From: Hymenobacter sp. 15J16-1T3B
Lineage (GTDB): Bacteria > Bacteroidota > Bacteroidia > Cytophagales > Hymenobacteraceae
DNA length: 64,000 bases
Direction of reading: 5' to 3'
Assembly (NCBI RefSeq): GCF_020711235.1
Contig: NZ_JAJFAV010000004.1
Coordinates: 248,001-312,000, forward strand
A program made the position numbers and the translations under genes. The notes under the pieces are model-generated. The model did no database searches. It saw only the letters and a program-made list of their open reading frames with translations, and was not told where the DNA came from. How positions within the stretch are numbered: position 1 is the stretch's first letter; each line of letters opens with the position of its first letter. Positions 41,252 through 49,183 of this stretch are shown here, one piece after another.

Positions 41252-43897
41252 ATGAAAATCGTTGACCTGCGCACCATGCGCGGCCCGAGCTACTGGTCCG
41301 TCAAGCACCGCAAACTCATCGTGCTGAAGCTGGACCTGGAAGAATTGGCCGGCACTTGGAGCAATGCCGTGAAAGGCTTGCCGGCGCGCCTGCTCAAGCT
41401 GCTGCCCGGCCTGGAACAGCCCCGCAGCTCTAACCCGCGCGAACAAGCCAAACACCCGCCCCTGACCCTGGAACAACTCACCGACGGGGAACCGTGGGGC
41501 CACGTCGTGCAGCAGGTCGCCATCGAGTTGCAGCGCCTGGCCGGCATGCCGCTGAGCTGGGGCAAATCGCGCCCGGCCCACGAGGAAGGGCAGGAAATCG
41601 TGCTGTTTGAGTATCAGGAGGAGCGCGCCGGCCGCGTGGCCGCCGAAGCCGCCGTGAACCTGCTCAACGCCCTGCTGCGCAAAGACAAGTACGACCTCAA
41701 GGCCATTGTCGACGAGCTGCACGAAATCCGGGAAGAGGAATTCTTCGGCCCGAGCACCTGGAGCATCGTGGCGGAAGCGGCCTCGCGCGGCATTCCCTAC
41801 ATTCAGCTGGAGGGTTCCAACATCATTCAGCTGGGCTACGGCGTAAACCAGAAACGCATCTGGGCCACCACCTCGTCGAATACCTCGCACGCGGCGGTGG
41901 AAATTGCCGGCAACAAGAACCGCACGAAGCGCATGCTGCGCAACGCCGGCGTGCCCGTGCCCCGCGGCACCACGGTGTACTCAATAGAAGGCCTCAAGGA
42001 CGCGGTGGAGGAGCTGGGCTACCCCATCGTGACCAAGCCGCTCGACGGCAACCACGGCAAGGGCGCCACCATCAACATCGCAACCTGGAAAGAGGCGCAG
42101 GCCGGCTTCAAGGCGGCGCAGGTGTACTCGCGCGCAGTTATCGTGGAGCAGTTCATCGAGGGCTTCGACTTCCGCCTGCTCGTCATCAACGGCAAGCTGG
42201 TGGCCGCCGCCAAGCGCACCCCGGCCGCCGTAACCGGCGACGGAAAGCGCACCATTCAGGAGCTCATCGACGAGGTGAACAAGGACCCGCGCCGGGGTGT
42301 GGGCCACGAAAAGGTGCTCACCCAGATCAAAATCGACAAGCACAGCCAGCAAATTCTCAAGGCCCGCGAGCTGACGCCCAAGTCGGTGCTGCCCGAGGGC
42401 GAGGTGCTCTACCTCAAGAGCACGGCCAACATCAGCACCGGCGGCACGGCCTCCGACGTAACCGACCTGGTGCACCCCTACAACGTGCTCATGGCCGAGC
42501 GCGTGGCCGGCACCGTCGGCCTCGACATCTGCGGCATCGACGTGCTGACCACCGACATTGCCATTCCGCTCAACGAAACCCGCGGGGCCGTCATCGAGGT
42601 GAATGCCGCGCCGGGCTTCCGCATGCACATTTCGCCGGCCGACGGGCTGCCGCGCAACGTGGCTGCCCCGGTGGTCGACATGCTGTTTCCGCAGGGCTCG
42701 ACGGCGCGCATTCCCATCTTCGCCGTGACGGGCACCAACGGCAAAACCACCACCACGCTGCTGCTGGCGCACATTGTGGCCTCCAAGGGCTACAAAGTGG
42801 GCAACACCACCACCTCGGGCATCTACATCCAGGGCCGGCAGCTGCAGAGCGGCGACTGTACCGGGGCGCAGAGCGCAGAGTTTGTGCTGAAAGACCCGAC
42901 GGTGAACTTCGCCGTGCTCGAAACCGCCCGCGGCGGCATGCTGCGCTCGGGCCTGGGCTTCCACTCCTGCGACGTGGCCGTGGTGACCAACGTGGCCGCC
43001 GACCACCTCGGGCTGAAAGACATTCACACCGTGGAGGAAATGGCCGAGGTGAAGGGCGTGCTGCCGCGCACCGTGCGCAAGGGCGGCTGGGCCGTGCTCA
43101 ACGCCGACAACGACTACACCTACGCCATGCGCGAGCGGCTCGACTGCCAGGTCGCCCTCTTCAGCATGGACGACGACTCGCCCCGCATCCGGGAGCACGT
43201 GGAGGCCGGCGGGCTGGCCGCGGTGTACGAGGAAGGCTACCTGAGCATCTACCGCAACAGCTACAAGCTGCGCATCGACCGGGCCGTGGAGCTGCCGATT
43301 ACCTTCGGTGGGCGGGCCCGCTTCAACATCGAAAATGCTCTGGCCGCCGCCCTGGCCGCCTACTGCTACGGCTTCGACAAGGACGACATCAAAACCGCCC
43401 TGCGCACCTTCGTGCCGTCGGCCACGCGCACGCCCGGGCGCATGAACATCTTCCGCTTCCCGAGCTTCGAAGTCATCGTCGACTACGCCCACAACACCCA
43501 CGGCATCGAGAAATTCGCCGAGTTTCTGGAGGCCACGCCCGCCACGCACAAGGTGGGCATCGTGTCGGGCCTGGGCGACCGGCGCGAGCAGGACACCATC
43601 GACTACGCCCGCGTGGCCGGCCGCATTTTCGACGAGGTGGTGCTGCGTCAGGACCGCGACCTGCGCGGCAAAACCGCCGCCGAGCTGGAAGCCCTCATGC
43701 GCCAGGGCCTCGTCATTGATAAGCCCGACCTGCCTATCACCTACATCGAAAACGAGCCCGACGCCATCGACTACGTGCTGCAAACCGCCCGCGAAGGTTC
43801 GGTCATCACCATTTTCACCGAGGACATCAAAGCCACCATTGCCAAGCTGGAAGCCTTCGAAGCCAGCGTGCGGCAGCAGCAGCCCCAGCCCGCGTAG
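41252..43897 (+). CDS. cphA: Cyanophycin synthetase CphA
   Basis: An 881-residue enzyme that extends a poly-aspartate backbone with arginine side chains, an N/C storage polymer. Domain order: N-terminal region (1-160), ATP-grasp domain (about 215-480; YPIVTKPLDGNHGKGATI, GGTASDVTD, 'EVNAAPGFRMHISP') and Mur-ligase-like domain (about 488-870) with P-loop VTGTNGKTTTTLL near residue 493. Length is typical of CphA1. The ATG at 41252 gives the standard MKIVDLRTMRGPSYWSVKH start. The usual partner cyanophycinase (cphB) is not adjacent in this window. Confidence 0.96.
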   Translation: MKIVDLRTMRGPSYWSVKHRKLIVLKLDLEELAGTWSNAVKGLPARLLKLLPGLEQPRSSNPREQAKHPPLTLEQLTDGEPWGHVVQQVAIELQRLAGMPLSWGKSRPAHEEGQEIVLFEYQEERAGRVAAEAAVNLLNALLRKDKYDLKAIVDELHEIREEEFFGPSTWSIVAEAASRGIPYIQLEGSNIIQLGYGVNQKRIWATTSSNTSHAAVEIAGNKNRTKRMLRNAGVPVPRGTTVYSIEGLKDAVEELGYPIVTKPLDGNHGKGATINIATWKEAQAGFKAAQVYSRAVIVEQFIEGFDFRLLVINGKLVAAAKRTPAAVTGDGKRTIQELIDEVNKDPRRGVGHEKVLTQIKIDKHSQQILKARELTPKSVLPEGEVLYLKSTANISTGGTASDVTDLVHPYNVLMAERVAGTVGLDICGIDVLTTDIAIPLNETRGAVIEVNAAPGFRMHISPADGLPRNVAAPVVDMLFPQGSTARIPIFAVTGTNGKTTTTLLLAHIVASKGYKVGNTTTSGIYIQGRQLQSGDCTGAQSAEFVLKDPTVNFAVLETARGGMLRSGLGFHSCDVAVVTNVAADHLGLKDIHTVEEMAEVKGVLPRTVRKGGWAVLNADNDYTYAMRERLDCQVALFSMDDDSPRIREHVEAGGLAAVYEEGYLSIYRNSYKLRIDRAVELPITFGGRARFNIENALAAALAAYCYGFDKDDIKTALRTFVPSATRTPGRMNIFRFPSFEVIVDYAHNTHGIEKFAEFLEATPATHKVGIVSGLGDRREQDTIDYARVAGRIFDEVVLRQDRDLRGKTAAELEALMRQGLVIDKPDLPITYIENEPDAIDYVLQTAREGSVITIFTEDIKATIAKLEAFEASVRQQQPQPA

Positions 43898-43952
43898 CGC
43901 CTCCCGCAGGAATTGGGTGCCTGCCAGTGGGCGCCATGCTCGCCGAAATGCA

Positions 43953-43985
43953 AAAAGCCCCGCCGGATGGTCCGGCGGGGCTTTT
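43953..43985. terminator. Bidirectional terminator between cphA and the coiled-coil gene
   Basis: AAAAGCCCCGCCGGA (43953-43967) pairs perfectly with its complement at 43971-43985; A and T runs flank both sides of the convergent junction. Confidence 0.9.
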
Positions 43986-44028
43986 GCTTGCTTGAGTCAG
44001 CGGCTTGGTCGGCCACGGAGTCCGCGGT

Positions 44029-44976
44029 TTATTTCAGCGTGAAGGTGGTTTTGCCAATCAGGTAGCCGTCGGCGTACAGTTCCACGGTGTGCTGGCCGGT
44101 TTTGTACTCGGTGCCCTTGGCGTAGACGAATTGCACGCCCTGGCGGGTGTTGTCGTATACCAGTTCCTGCTTGGCGGTGTAGAACGCCTCGTTGCCGTCG
44201 ATAAGGAAGGTGCCGCCGCCGGTGCTCAGGTTGTACAAAGCCGCGCCGTCGGGCTCCAGCAGGCGCATCATGATCTGCTTGGTTTCCTTCGGGGCCACGT
44301 CGTTTTGCGAGAGGTTGAAGGTCACTTTGATCTTCTCCACCTTCTTGGCCTTAAACTCGTTGTTGTCGTCGTCGTCCTCCTTGTTGCGGCGGTTGATGAC
44401 GCCGATGCGGATGTTCTCGGCCCGCAGGCGCGAGGCAATGGCCACTTTCTCGCTCAGCTCCTGGTTGGTGCGCGCAATGGTGCCGATGGTGTCGGTGAGT
44501 TTGTTCTGCCGCTCCTTGAGGGTTTGCGTCTCGGTGAACAGCATCTCGTTGTCCTTCTTCAGCTGGGCAATTTCGTCGTCCTTCTGGCGCAGCTGCCGCT
44601 CGAAGTTCTGGGCGCGCTGCTGAAAGCGCTTCTGATCGGCCACCGAGAAGGAGCTGGCGCGGAAGGAGCGCAGCTTGAGCAGGTCGGCGTTGACGGAGGC
44701 AATTTTGGCTTCCAGCGAGTCATTGGCCAGGCCCATGCTCTGCAGCTCCTGGCTCTGGCGCTCAAAATCGGCCTTCAGTGTTTCGTACTGCTTGATCTGT
44801 TCCTCCAGCTTGGTGTCTTTGACCTTGATGTCGGCGGCCAGCTGTTCGTTCTGCTTCGTCTTCTGCTGGTTCATGTAGAAGAGGATGCCGTTGATGCCGA
44901 CAAGCACGAGCACCAACGCCGCCAGCAGCAGCCAGCGGTTGTTATTGCGGCGTTCGGGAGCTTGTTGTTGTTCCAT
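44029..44976 (-). CDS. Membrane-anchored coiled-coil envelope protein
   Basis: A 315-residue protein, ATG at 44976 (MEQQQAPERRNNNRW). One membrane helix at about 15-35 is followed by a periplasmic coiled coil at about 36-180 with regular heptads (KDTKLEEQIKQYETLKADFE, 'QLRQKDDEIAQLKKDNEML') and a beta-rich C-terminal domain (IKVTFNLSQNDVAPKETKQ... GQHTVELYADGYLIGKTTF). An acidic DDDDNNE linker joins the two. The layout resembles conserved Cytophagales envelope proteins of unknown function. A linking or scaffolding role across the periplasm is inferred. Confidence 0.8.
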   Translation of the reverse strand: MEQQQAPERRNNNRWLLLAALVLVLVGINGILFYMNQQKTKQNEQLAADIKVKDTKLEEQIKQYETLKADFERQSQELQSMGLANDSLEAKIASVNADLLKLRSFRASSFSVADQKRFQQRAQNFERQLRQKDDEIAQLKKDNEMLFTETQTLKERQNKLTDTIGTIARTNQELSEKVAIASRLRAENIRIGVINRRNKEDDDDNNEFKAKKVEKIKVTFNLSQNDVAPKETKQIMMRLLEPDGAALYNLSTGGGTFLIDGNEAFYTAKQELVYDNTRQGVQFVYAKGTEYKTGQHTVELYADGYLIGKTTFTLK

Positions 44977-45040
44977 AAGCGGGGGAAAAGTGAATGAAGC
45001 CGGGCCGGTCCGAGGTGCGGCCACAACGTTACCTTTACGC

Positions 45041-45071
45041 CAAAAATACACGGATTAGTTAGGCGAGCAAC
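45041..45071 (-). promoter_or_regulatory. Promoter of the coiled-coil gene
   Basis: On the minus strand GTTG (45071-45068), 19 nt, TATTTTTG (45048-45041): one mismatch at -33, exact at -7; the ATG is 64 nt downstream. Confidence 0.6.
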
Positions 45072-45101
45072 TTTACGAGCCCGCGCCGCGCGGTTTTCCC
45101 T

Positions 45102-45698
45102 ATGCCCGAATCCAATTTCGACGCCGCCTACTGGGCCGCCCGCTACGCCACCGGCCAGGACCAGTGGGACGCCGGCCGCATCACCGAGCCGCTGCGCGCC
45201 TACTTCGCCCAGCTCGGCCCGCCCGACGCGCGCCGCATCCTCATTCCCGGCGCCGGCCGCGCCTACGAGGCTGAGTACCTGCACCAAGCCGGCTGGCCCC
45301 AGGTCTTCGTGGCCGACTTCGCCGCCGAGCCTCTGCAGGCCCTGCAGCGGCGCGTGCCCGGCTTCCCCGCCGCCCACTTGCTGCAGGCCGACTTCTTCGC
45401 CCTGACCGGTGAGTTCGACCTTATCGTGGAGCAGACGTTTTTTTGCGCCCTCGACCCGGCGTTGCGCCCCGCCTACGCCCGCAAGTGCGCCGAGCTGCTG
45501 CGCCCCGGCGGCAAGCTCGTCGGCCTGCTGTTCGACGGCCCGGTGGGCCCCGGCGACGGGCCGCCCTTCGGCGGCACCCGCGCGGAATACCGCCAGCTGT
45601 TAACCCCGTACTTCGACTTTCTGCACTTCGAGCCGGCCCACAATTCCATCAAGCCGCGGCAGGGGCGGGAGCTGTTCGTCAGCCTGCGGCGCAAGTAG
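45102..45698 (+). CDS. SAM-dependent methyltransferase, TPMT family
   Basis: A 198-residue class I methyltransferase of the thiopurine S-methyltransferase-like group. The N-terminal W-x-x-RY-x-x-x-x-x-x-WD block (AAYWAARYATGQDQWDAG), the SAM loop RILIPGAGRAYEAEYL (45-60) and the acidic strand QVFVADFAAEPL (76-87) are diagnostic. EQTFFCALDP and FDGPVGPGDGPPFGG follow the family order. Members methylate thiol, selenium or halide substrates; the substrate here is unknown. Divergent from the coiled-coil gene. Confidence 0.88.
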   Translation: MPESNFDAAYWAARYATGQDQWDAGRITEPLRAYFAQLGPPDARRILIPGAGRAYEAEYLHQAGWPQVFVADFAAEPLQALQRRVPGFPAAHLLQADFFALTGEFDLIVEQTFFCALDPALRPAYARKCAELLRPGGKLVGLLFDGPVGPGDGPPFGGTRAEYRQLLTPYFDFLHFEPAHNSIKPRQGRELFVSLRRK

Positions 45699-45838
45699 AG
45701 CGCAGCTCTGCTTCGCGCAACCGTGGTGAACCCAGACAGCAATGCGGCGGTGGAGCGTAGTTAAGTGTCGCGGCGCGCTACTATTCCTGGCACTTCCCGA
45801 CCTTTGCCCGGCGCTTCTTCCAACCGCGCCCGATTCCC

Positions 45839-46663
45839 ATGATTGACACGCTCGCCCAAGCCCTGCCGCACTTCCGCAACACCAACTCCGGTCAGTTCTT
45901 CCTGATGGCCGGGCCCTGCGTCATCGAGGGCGAAGACATGGCCCTGCGCATTGCCGAGCAGGTGCGCCGCCTCACCGACCGCCTGCAGATTCCCTACGTC
46001 TTCAAGGGCTCCTACCGCAAGGCCAACCGCTCCCGCATCGATTCCTTCACCGGCATCGGCGACGAGACGGCGCTGAAGATTCTGCAGAAAGTCGGCCGCG
46101 AAATCGGCGTGCCCACGGTCACGGACATCCACGAGTCGAGCGAAGCCGCGCTGGCCGCCGAGTACGTCGACGTGCTGCAGATTCCGGCCTTCCTGTGCCG
46201 GCAAACGGAGCTGCTCGTCGCCGCCGCCGAAACCGGCAAGGTGGTCAACATCAAAAAGGGCCAGTTTCTCTCGGGCGAGGCCATGGGCTTTGCCGTCGAC
46301 AAGGTGAAGCAATCGGGCAACCCCCACGTCATCCTCACCGACCGCGGCAATAGCTTCGGCTACACCGATCTGGTGGTCGATTTCCTGAATATCCCGGCCA
46401 TGCAGCGCTTCGGCGTGCCGGTGGTGATGGACGTGACGCACTCCCTGCAGCAACCCAACCAGAGCAGCGGCGTCACCGGCGGCAAACCCGAAATGATCCA
46501 GACCATTGCCAGCGCCGCCATTGCCGCCGGCGCCGACGGCCTCTTCATCGAAACACACCCGACGCCTGCCACCGCCAAATCGGACGGCGCCAACATGCTG
46601 CAGCTCGACCGCCTCGAAAAGCTGCTGGAGCGTCTCACCCGCATCCGCGAAGCCGTGCGCTAG
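45839..46663 (+). CDS. kdsA: 3-deoxy-8-phosphooctulonate synthase KdsA
   Basis: A 274-residue barrel enzyme that condenses arabinose-5-phosphate with PEP for Kdo of lipid A/LPS. AGPCVIEGEDMALRIAEQV (24-42), FKGSYRKANRSR (55-66), 'DIPAFLCRQTELL'-type block QIPAFLCRQTELL and DVTHSLQQPN are typical. The C-x-H pattern of the metal-dependent class cannot be confirmed from motifs alone. GACCTTTG at about 45795 may be its -7 element. Family B repeat B3 follows the stop by about 30 bp. Confidence 0.96.
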   Translation: MIDTLAQALPHFRNTNSGQFFLMAGPCVIEGEDMALRIAEQVRRLTDRLQIPYVFKGSYRKANRSRIDSFTGIGDETALKILQKVGREIGVPTVTDIHESSEAALAAEYVDVLQIPAFLCRQTELLVAAAETGKVVNIKKGQFLSGEAMGFAVDKVKQSGNPHVILTDRGNSFGYTDLVVDFLNIPAMQRFGVPVVMDVTHSLQQPNQSSGVTGGKPEMIQTIASAAIAAGADGLFIETHPTPATAKSDGANMLQLDRLEKLLERLTRIREAVR

Positions 46664-46695
46664 GCGTTGGCCGTTTGCATGCAACGGCTCACCTG

Positions 46696-46862
46696 GTAGT
46701 CATGGCGAGGACGAAGCAATCGGTCCTGTACAAAGAGCCAACCGTAAAATGAGCACCGCCCGAAGCTGGTAACTCCAGTTTCGGGCGGCTTCTTTTTTAG
46801 CAGGTGCTTCTCGTACCGTTGTGCCGTGAGAGGAAGGACTGCCGCGCTTCGCTCGCAATGAC
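46696..46862. repeat. Family B nested palindrome, copy B3
   Basis: Left end GTAGTCATGGCGAGGACGAAG, shortened relative to other copies; right end GCCGCGCTTCGCTCGCAATGAC. The inner hairpin pairs CCGCCCGAA with TTCGGGCGG (around 46758 and 46785) and is followed by TTCTTTTTT, so it can terminate kdsA transcription. Confidence 0.82.
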
Positions 46863-46878
46863 GGCCAGTGAGCCGTTA

Positions 46879-47682
46879 TTACACGCCCAGCCCGCGGCCT
46901 TCGATGCGCAGCGTGAAGTGCTGCTTGGGCGCATTGTTGCGAAAGAACACCAACCCGATAAAGAACAGGTCTACGGTCGTAGTCACGGCCGGGTGGGCTT
47001 TGATGGCCTCCCAGGCCTGCTCCATTTCAGCGGACCAGTGAATATCGTCGAACACGAACACCGACTCCTCGGTGGCGTAGGGCAGGCACTGCTCCAGGTA
47101 GCGCAGCGTGGGCTCGTAGCGGTGGTTACCGTCGAAAAAGGCGAAGTCTACGGGCTGCGCAAGCTGGGCCAGGGCGGCGGGCAAGGTGTGGTCGAAGTTG
47201 CCTTCGATCAGCTCCACGTTCTGCAGGTTCAGCTTCTCGAAGGTTTCGCGCGCCACGGCGGCCGTTTCGGGGCAGCCTTCGAAGGTGAGCACGCGGGCTT
47301 GCGCGGAGGCAGCGGCCAAATAAGCCGTGGTCAGGCCCAGGGAGGTGCCCAACTCCAGTACGGTGCGCGGGCGGCGGTAGTTCACCAGTCGGAACAAGAG
47401 CTGCGCCAGCCGGGCAGGCTTGGCCGCGTGCCGGGCGACGTCGCGCACGGCCCGCTCGCGGCCGGCGCCCGTCTGGGAGCCCGCGCCGTAGTCGGTGATG
47501 CGCAGGTGGCGCTGGTCGGCCCGCAGCGCATCGCGGCGGGCCTCGATATTATCGAAGGCGTAGAACTCGCCGGTGTGGCAGATGACGTCGAGGTAGAGGG
47601 AAAAAACAAACGGGGAATGCAGCCCGTGTGCATTCCCCGAGCGAAGCCAGTAGCGGAAGTAGCGCAGTGCTTGCTGAAGCAA
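46879..47682 (-). CDS. Class I SAM-dependent O-methyltransferase-like protein
   Basis: About 267 residues. The SAM site is VLELGTSLGLTTAYLA, followed by ARVLTFEGCPE, FDHTLPAAL and the DFAFFDGNHRYEPTLRY metal/substrate block of the COMT-like group. A TTG at 47682 (then LQQALRYFRYWLRS...HGLHSPFVF) fits the family start; the in-frame ATG at 47754 would place the first 19 codons inside a 29-bp perfect palindrome and adds unconserved residues. No other ATG is available nearby. Substrate unknown; a lipid or small aromatic is typical. It converges on kdsA across B3 and is 105 bp downstream of apaG. Confidence 0.85.
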   Translation of the reverse strand: MLQQALRYFRYWLRSGNAHGLHSPFVFSLYLDVICHTGEFYAFDNIEARRDALRADQRHLRITDYGAGSQTGAGRERAVRDVARHAAKPARLAQLLFRLVNYRRPRTVLELGTSLGLTTAYLAAASAQARVLTFEGCPETAAVARETFEKLNLQNVELIEGNFDHTLPAALAQLAQPVDFAFFDGNHRYEPTLRYLEQCLPYATEESVFVFDDIHWSAEMEQAWEAIKAHPAVTTTVDLFFIGLVFFRNNAPKQHFTLRIEGRGLGV

Positions 47683-47697
47683 GGGAAATCGGTGGTT

Positions 47698-47772
47698 AAA
47701 CGGCGGAATGGTTAAATGGCGGATTGCTCTGGCATCGTCAGAACAATCCGCCATTTAACCATTCCGCCGTTT
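47698..47772. repeat. Perfect 29-bp inverted repeat between apaG and the O-methyltransferase
   Basis: Arms at 47698-47726 and 47744-47772 (left begins AAACGGCGGAATGGTTAAAT) are exactly complementary with a 17-nt loop. The arm is a near-repeat of GGCGGAATGG/TTAAATGGCGGATT-like phrases. It lies 14 bp past the apaG stop, so it probably ends or attenuates apaG transcription ahead of the methyltransferase. Confidence 0.85.
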
Positions 47773-47786
47773 GGCCAGGGGGCCAG

Positions 47787-48173
47787 TTAATTCAGTCGGA
47801 ACGGTACCACGAGGGTAAACTCGGGAATTTCGACTTCAAAGGTACGGCCGTCGGCCACGCGCTCCATCAGGTAGGTGCCGCGCATCTTGCCGATGCCGGT
47901 CTTCAGGTTGCAGCCCGACACGTACTGGTGGGCGTCGCCGGGTTCCAGGGTAGGTTGCTGGCCCACCACGCCTTCCCCCTCCACCTCGCGCACCACACCG
48001 TTGGCGTCGTAGATGTGCCAGTGGCGGCGCAGCAGCTTCACGGTGTACTCGCTGTGGTTGCGAATGTCGATTTTATAGGCAAACACGAAGTGCTCCTGCT
48101 GGGGGCTGGAATACTCCGACAAATAGTTGGTCGAGACGCTGACGGTGACGCCCTGGGTGGTTGTTGAGTTCAT
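47787..48173 (-). CDS. apaG: ApaG protein
   Basis: A 128-residue single fibronectin-III-like domain of the ApaG/DUF525 family. YSSPQQEHFVFAYKIDIRNHS, 'VKLLRRHWHIYDANG' and the GxGVVGxxPxLxPG block (GEGVVGQQPTLEPGDAHQY) are diagnostic. ApaG is linked to Co2+/Mg2+ resistance and Ap4A metabolism in Enterobacteria, with a phosphate-binding role suspected; its exact role here is unknown. Divergent from ung. Confidence 0.95.
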   Translation of the reverse strand: MNSTTTQGVTVSVSTNYLSEYSSPQQEHFVFAYKIDIRNHSEYTVKLLRRHWHIYDANGVVREVEGEGVVGQQPTLEPGDAHQYVSGCNLKTGIGKMRGTYLMERVADGRTFEVEIPEFTLVVPFRLN

Positions 48174-48223
48174 GGCGCGGGAATGACAACAGGTGTGAAT
48201 GGAGCTAACAGCAGCCTTTCAGA

Positions 48224-48255
48224 TTTGGTTTACGTACGCTCCTCGGCTACGTTTG
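48224..48255 (+). promoter_or_regulatory. Promoter of ung
   Basis: TTTG (48224-48227), 20-nt spacer, TACGTTTG (48248-48255), 34 nt before the ATG. Confidence 0.75.
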
Positions 48256-48289
48256 GCCCGCCGAACCGCATTCCGTCACCCCAAGAGGC

Positions 48290-48952
48290 ATGAGTGTAAA
48301 GATAGAAGAAAGCTGGCGCAAGGTGCTACAGCCCGAGTTTGAAAAGCCCTATTTTCAGGAGCTTATTGCGTTTGTCAAGCAGGAGTACGCTACCCAAACG
48401 GTGTATCCGGCCGGCAACCAGATTTTCCACGCCTTCGACGCGGCGCCCTTCGACCGGGTGAAAGTCGTCATCCTGGGCCAAGACCCCTACCACGGCAAGG
48501 GGCAGGCGCACGGCCTCGCGTTTTCGGTGCAGCACGGCGTGCGCACGCCCCCCTCGCTCATCAATATCTTCAAGGAGCTGGAGGACGACCTGGGCACCCC
48601 GCGTCCGCCCGACGGCAACCTGGACCGTTGGGCCGAGCAGGGCGTGCTGCTGCTCAACGCCACTCTGACGGTGCGCGCCGCCACCGCCGGCTCGCACCAG
48701 AAACGGGGCTGGGAGGAGTTTACTGACGCCGTCATCCGCAAGATTTCCGAGCAGAAGGAGCACGTGGTATTCATTCTCTGGGGCGCCTACGCCCAGAAGA
48801 AGGCCGAGCTTATCGACCAGCGCAAGCACCTCGTGCTCAAAGCCGCTCACCCCTCGCCCTACGCCGCCGACAAAGGCTTCTTCGGCTCCCGCCCCTTCAG
48901 CAAGACGAATAAGTACCTGCAGGAGCACGGCGAGGCCCCGATTCAGTGGTAG
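48290..48952 (+). CDS. ung: Uracil-DNA glycosylase, family 1
   Basis: A 220-residue base-excision repair enzyme removing uracil from DNA. The catalytic water-activating D65 is in GQDPYHG (63-69) and the second signature HPSPYAA has H187. TPPSLINIFKELEDD and LLLNATLTVRA are the other conserved segments. Length and start are standard. It has its own promoter and is followed by family B repeat B4. Confidence 0.97.
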   Translation: MSVKIEESWRKVLQPEFEKPYFQELIAFVKQEYATQTVYPAGNQIFHAFDAAPFDRVKVVILGQDPYHGKGQAHGLAFSVQHGVRTPPSLINIFKELEDDLGTPRPPDGNLDRWAEQGVLLLNATLTVRAATAGSHQKRGWEEFTDAVIRKISEQKEHVVFILWGAYAQKKAELIDQRKHLVLKAAHPSPYAADKGFFGSRPFSKTNKYLQEHGEAPIQW

Positions 48953-48985
48953 TCAACTGGCGTTGCAGGCTGCAGCGGTTCACCT

Positions 48986-49162
48986 AGCAGTCATTGCGAG
49001 GAGGCACGACGACGCAATCCTTCTTCTCGCGGCACAAACGGCCCAACTGGTACAACCCCAAAACAGCCCCGCCCGAAACTGGAGTTACCGGTTTCGGGCG
49101 GGGCTGTTTTGGGGTTGTGCTACTGGAGGAACGATTGCCGCGCTTCGCTCGCAATGACTGCT
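48986..49162. repeat. Family B nested palindrome, copy B4
   Basis: Outer ends AGCAGTCATTGCGAG and CTCGCAATGACTGCT. Inner perfect 28-bp stem at 49052-49079 and 49091-49118 (left begins ACAACCCCAAAACAGCCCCG; T-tract inside the arm), extendable by three more pairs with one G-U. This is the best-preserved inner terminator of the four copies and serves the convergent ung / lepB junction. Confidence 0.9.
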
Positions 49163-49183
49163 AGTGAGCCGCTGCTTTCGGAC

